Source: DASZIT01 sp035948855
GTDB taxonomy: Bacteria > Actinomycetota > Acidimicrobiia > Acidimicrobiales > RAAP-2
Assembly: GCA_035948855.1 (NCBI GenBank)
Contig: DASZIT010000075.1
Location: 9,616-73,615, forward strand
DNA length: 64,000 bases
Direction: 5' to 3'
The notes below the pieces were generated by a model, which was given only the letters and a program-made list of their open reading frames with translations, made no database searches and was not told where the DNA came from. Position numbers and translations under genes: made by a program. This document shows, one piece after another, positions 62,191 to 64,000 of this stretch (within the stretch, counting starts at the first letter, position 1; every line of letters begins with the position of its first letter).

Positions 62191-63396
62191 GTGACGGGCA
62201 AAACCAAACCCTTCGTCGTCCTCGGCGTATCAGCCGGGATCGCCGCCTACAAGGCGGTCGAGGTCTGCCGCCGGCTGGTTGACGCCGGGGTACATGTGGC
62301 GCCGGTGATGACCGAACGGGCAACCCATTTCGTGGGCCGAGCCACCTTCGACGCTCTCGGCTCCGAGCCGGTGCAGACCAGCCTGTGGGACGAGGCATCA
62401 CCGATTCCTCACACCCGCCTCGGCCAGCTGGCCGACGTCGTGGTGGTGGCGCCGGCCACCGTTGACCTCCTGGGCCGGTATGCCAGCGGCCTCGCCGACG
62501 ATCTGCTGACAACCACCTTGCTGGCCACCGCCGCGCCGGTGGTGGTGTGCCCGGCTATGCACACCGAGATGTGGGAGCACCCGGCCGTGCAGGCGAACCT
62601 GGCGACGTTGCGGTCCCGGGGTGTGATCGTGGTCCCCCCCGAAGACGGACGACTGGCCGGCGGGGACATCGGTTCCGGCCGACTGGCCGACCCGGAGGTG
62701 ATCGTCGAGACGGTCCTCGCCCTGCTCGACTCCCGAGTGCAGAGGGACCTGCTCGGGGTCCGGATGGTGGTGTCGGCCGGCGGGACCCGTGAGCCGATCG
62801 ACCCGGTCCGGGTGTTGACCAACCGGTCGTCCGGCAAGCAGGGCCACGCGGTGGCCGAAGCCGCCGCCCGCCGGGGGGCGCGGGTCGACCTGGTCACCAC
62901 CACCGACCGCCCGGTGCCCGCCGAAGTGTCCGTGTACCGGGTGGAGACCGCCGCCGAGATGGAGGCGGCGGTGCTGTCCTTGGCCGTGGACGCCGATGTG
63001 GTGGTGATGGCGGCGGCCGTGGCCGATTTCCGTCCCAAGGGAACGGCGCCGTCCAAACTCCACAAGGCGGATGGCGTTCCCGATCTGATCCTCGAGCCGA
63101 CGCCGGACATCTTGGCCGAGCTCGGCCGGCGCCGGACCGGCACCCAGGTCCTGGTCGGCTTCGCGGCAGAGACCGATCAGGTCAGCGAGCGGGCGACGGC
63201 AAAGTTGGTGGCCAAGGGTGTCGACCTGATGGTGGCCAACGATGTGTCCGCCCCCGGGGTGGGATTCGACCACGACACCAACGCGGTGACGGTGCTGGGA
63301 GCCGACGGGAACACCACCGAAGTTCCGGTAACCAGCAAGATGATGGTGGCGGATGCGGTGTTGGACAGGGTGGCCGCCCTCCTGGCCTCTCGTTGA
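62191..63396 (+). CDS. coaBC: Bifunctional phosphopantothenoylcysteine decarboxylase / phosphopantothenate-cysteine ligase
   Basis: Two steps of coenzyme A synthesis. 401 aa. N-terminal FMN flavoprotein domain (VVLGVSAGIAAYKAVEVCRRL; catalytic-type His; PAMHTEMWEHPAVQ; PPEDGRLAGGDIGSGR) and C-terminal CoaB domain (SAGGTREPIDPVRVLTNRSSGKQG; AAAVADFRPK; DLMVANDV). GTG 62191 is used; TTG 62176 is possible. Follows rpoZ by 20 bp. Confidence 0.95.
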   Translation: MTGKTKPFVVLGVSAGIAAYKAVEVCRRLVDAGVHVAPVMTERATHFVGRATFDALGSEPVQTSLWDEASPIPHTRLGQLADVVVVAPATVDLLGRYASGLADDLLTTTLLATAAPVVVCPAMHTEMWEHPAVQANLATLRSRGVIVVPPEDGRLAGGDIGSGRLADPEVIVETVLALLDSRVQRDLLGVRMVVSAGGTREPIDPVRVLTNRSSGKQGHAVAEAAARRGARVDLVTTTDRPVPAEVSVYRVETAAEMEAAVLSLAVDADVVVMAAAVADFRPKGTAPSKLHKADGVPDLILEPTPDILAELGRRRTGTQVLVGFAAETDQVSERATAKLVAKGVDLMVANDVSAPGVGFDHDTNAVTVLGADGNTTEVPVTSKMMVADAVLDRVAALLASR

Positions 63397-63521
63397 GCGC
63401 CCGGCCCAGCTCACGGCTCATATCGCCGCCGACGCCGATATCACCTATCCTTCTGCGATCCCGGTAGCCGGCGCACCGGCCATTCTTCAACCCCCATCCC
63501 CAGAGAAGATCGGAACCACCC

Positions 63522-64000
63522 GTGAACACCCGACACACCTTCACCTCTGAGTCCGTCACCGAGGGCCATCCCGACAAGATGGCCGATCAGATCTCTGACT
63601 CTGTGCTCGACGCCCTGCTGGCCGATGATCCGAACAGCCGGGTGGCGTGCGAGACCCTGTTGACCACCGGTCTGGTGCTGGTGGCCGGCGAGATCACCAC
63701 CACTACCTACGTCGACATTCCCACCCTGGTTCGCCAAGTGGTGCTGGACATCGGGTACGACAACGACGCCTACGGCATCAATGGGAAGACCTGCGGGGTC
63801 ATGGTGGCGCTCGACGAACAGTCGCCCGACATCGGCCAGGGTGTCGACAATGCCTTCGAGGTTCGGGCCGGAACCGGGGGAGAGGATCAGCTCAACGCTC
63901 AGGGCGCCGGCGACCAGGGAATGATGTTCGGGTATGCCTGCGATGAGACACCCGACCTGATGCCCCTACCCATCTGGCTGGCCCATCGGCTGGCCCAACG
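63522..64000 (+). CDS. metK: S-adenosylmethionine synthetase, 3' end outside window
   Basis: Makes SAM from methionine and ATP. The first 159 codons are present. FTSESVTEGHPDKMADQISDSVLDALL, TTGLVLVAGEITT and GAGDQGMMFGYACDE are MetK motifs. GTG start at 63522. The 125-bp spacer after coaBC contains an inverted repeat ATATCG / CGATAT (63420-63441) but no recognisable SAM riboswitch. Confidence 0.96.
   Translation, partial: MNTRHTFTSESVTEGHPDKMADQISDSVLDALLADDPNSRVACETLLTTGLVLVAGEITTTTYVDIPTLVRQVVLDIGYDNDAYGINGKTCGVMVALDEQSPDIGQGVDNAFEVRAGTGGEDQLNAQGAGDQGMMFGYACDETPDLMPLPIWLAHRLAQ

Noticed and set aside
63397..63521. SAM riboswitch upstream of metK
   Set aside because: Only a simple ATATCG/CGATAT repeat was found; no SAM-I, SAM-II or SAM-IV core features could be recognised.

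Overview
This 64 kb window is a gene-dense, high-GC piece of an actinobacterial chromosome. Several features point to Actinomycetota: an actinobacterial-type integration host factor between pyrimidine genes and gmk-rpoZ-coaBC-metK, a bacterial proteasome activator (Bpa), a DUF3151 protein, and the aro / pepQ / efp / nusB / pyr gene order. The absence of mycobacterial or streptomycete signature genes, together with the overall repertoire, suggests a deep lineage such as Acidimicrobiia; that placement is inference. No rRNA, tRNA, CRISPR array, insertion sequence or prophage was recognised. No stretch above about 300 bases lacks a gene; the largest gaps are 5413-5663 and 27316-27552.

Layout. 1-5.4 kb: 3' part of lspA, an rluD-type pseudouridine synthase, a group 1/2 sigma-70 factor, a histidine phosphatase, a channel-like membrane protein and an Rrf2 regulator. 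5.7-9.3 kb: dnaE. 9.4-15.2 kb: a minus-strand run with a doubly frameshifted small gene, bpa, an alkaline-phosphatase-superfamily protein, a PhzF-like isomerase, an unknown protein and a YyaL/DUF255 protein. 15.3-20.2 kb: an SDR, then a translationally linked cassette of circularly permuted ATP-grasp, alpha-E and transglutaminase-like proteins followed by an ACT-domain protein. 20.2-26 kb: menaquinone genes menE, menB, menA, menH and menD on mixed strands. 26-34.9 kb: LCP protein, carotenoid oxygenase, tyrS, DUF3151, lipoprotein, flavin reductase, small proteins, an NfuA-like protein and an A24 prepilin peptidase. 35-40.4 kb: aroC-aroK-aroB-aroQ-pepQ-efp-nusB. 40.4-42.1 kb: a divergent DUF2236/TetR pair. 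42.1-51.3 kb: the pyr operon pyrR-pyrB-pyrC-carA-carB-pyrD-pyrF, preceded by a PyrR-binding RNA motif. 51.4-60.8 kb: an accessory block (metallo-beta-lactamase fold protein, APH-like kinase, FMN split-barrel protein, DHA2 efflux pump, NagX-like membrane protein, aldehyde dehydrogenase, 5-oxoprolinase subunits). 60.8-64 kb: mihF-gmk-rpoZ-coaBC and the 5' part of metK.

Two features run through the window. First, genes inside operons are translationally coupled by ATGA, GTGA or TGATG overlaps. Second, many first genes have a TANNNT hexamer 6-8 bases before the start codon and no Shine-Dalgarno sequence, the arrangement expected for leaderless mRNAs. The most promising leads for new biology are the ATP-grasp/alpha-E/transglutaminase/ACT cassette, the Rrf2 regulator lacking one cluster cysteine beside a channel-like protein, the PyrR leader motif, and the accessory block that interrupts the usual pyrF-mihF junction.
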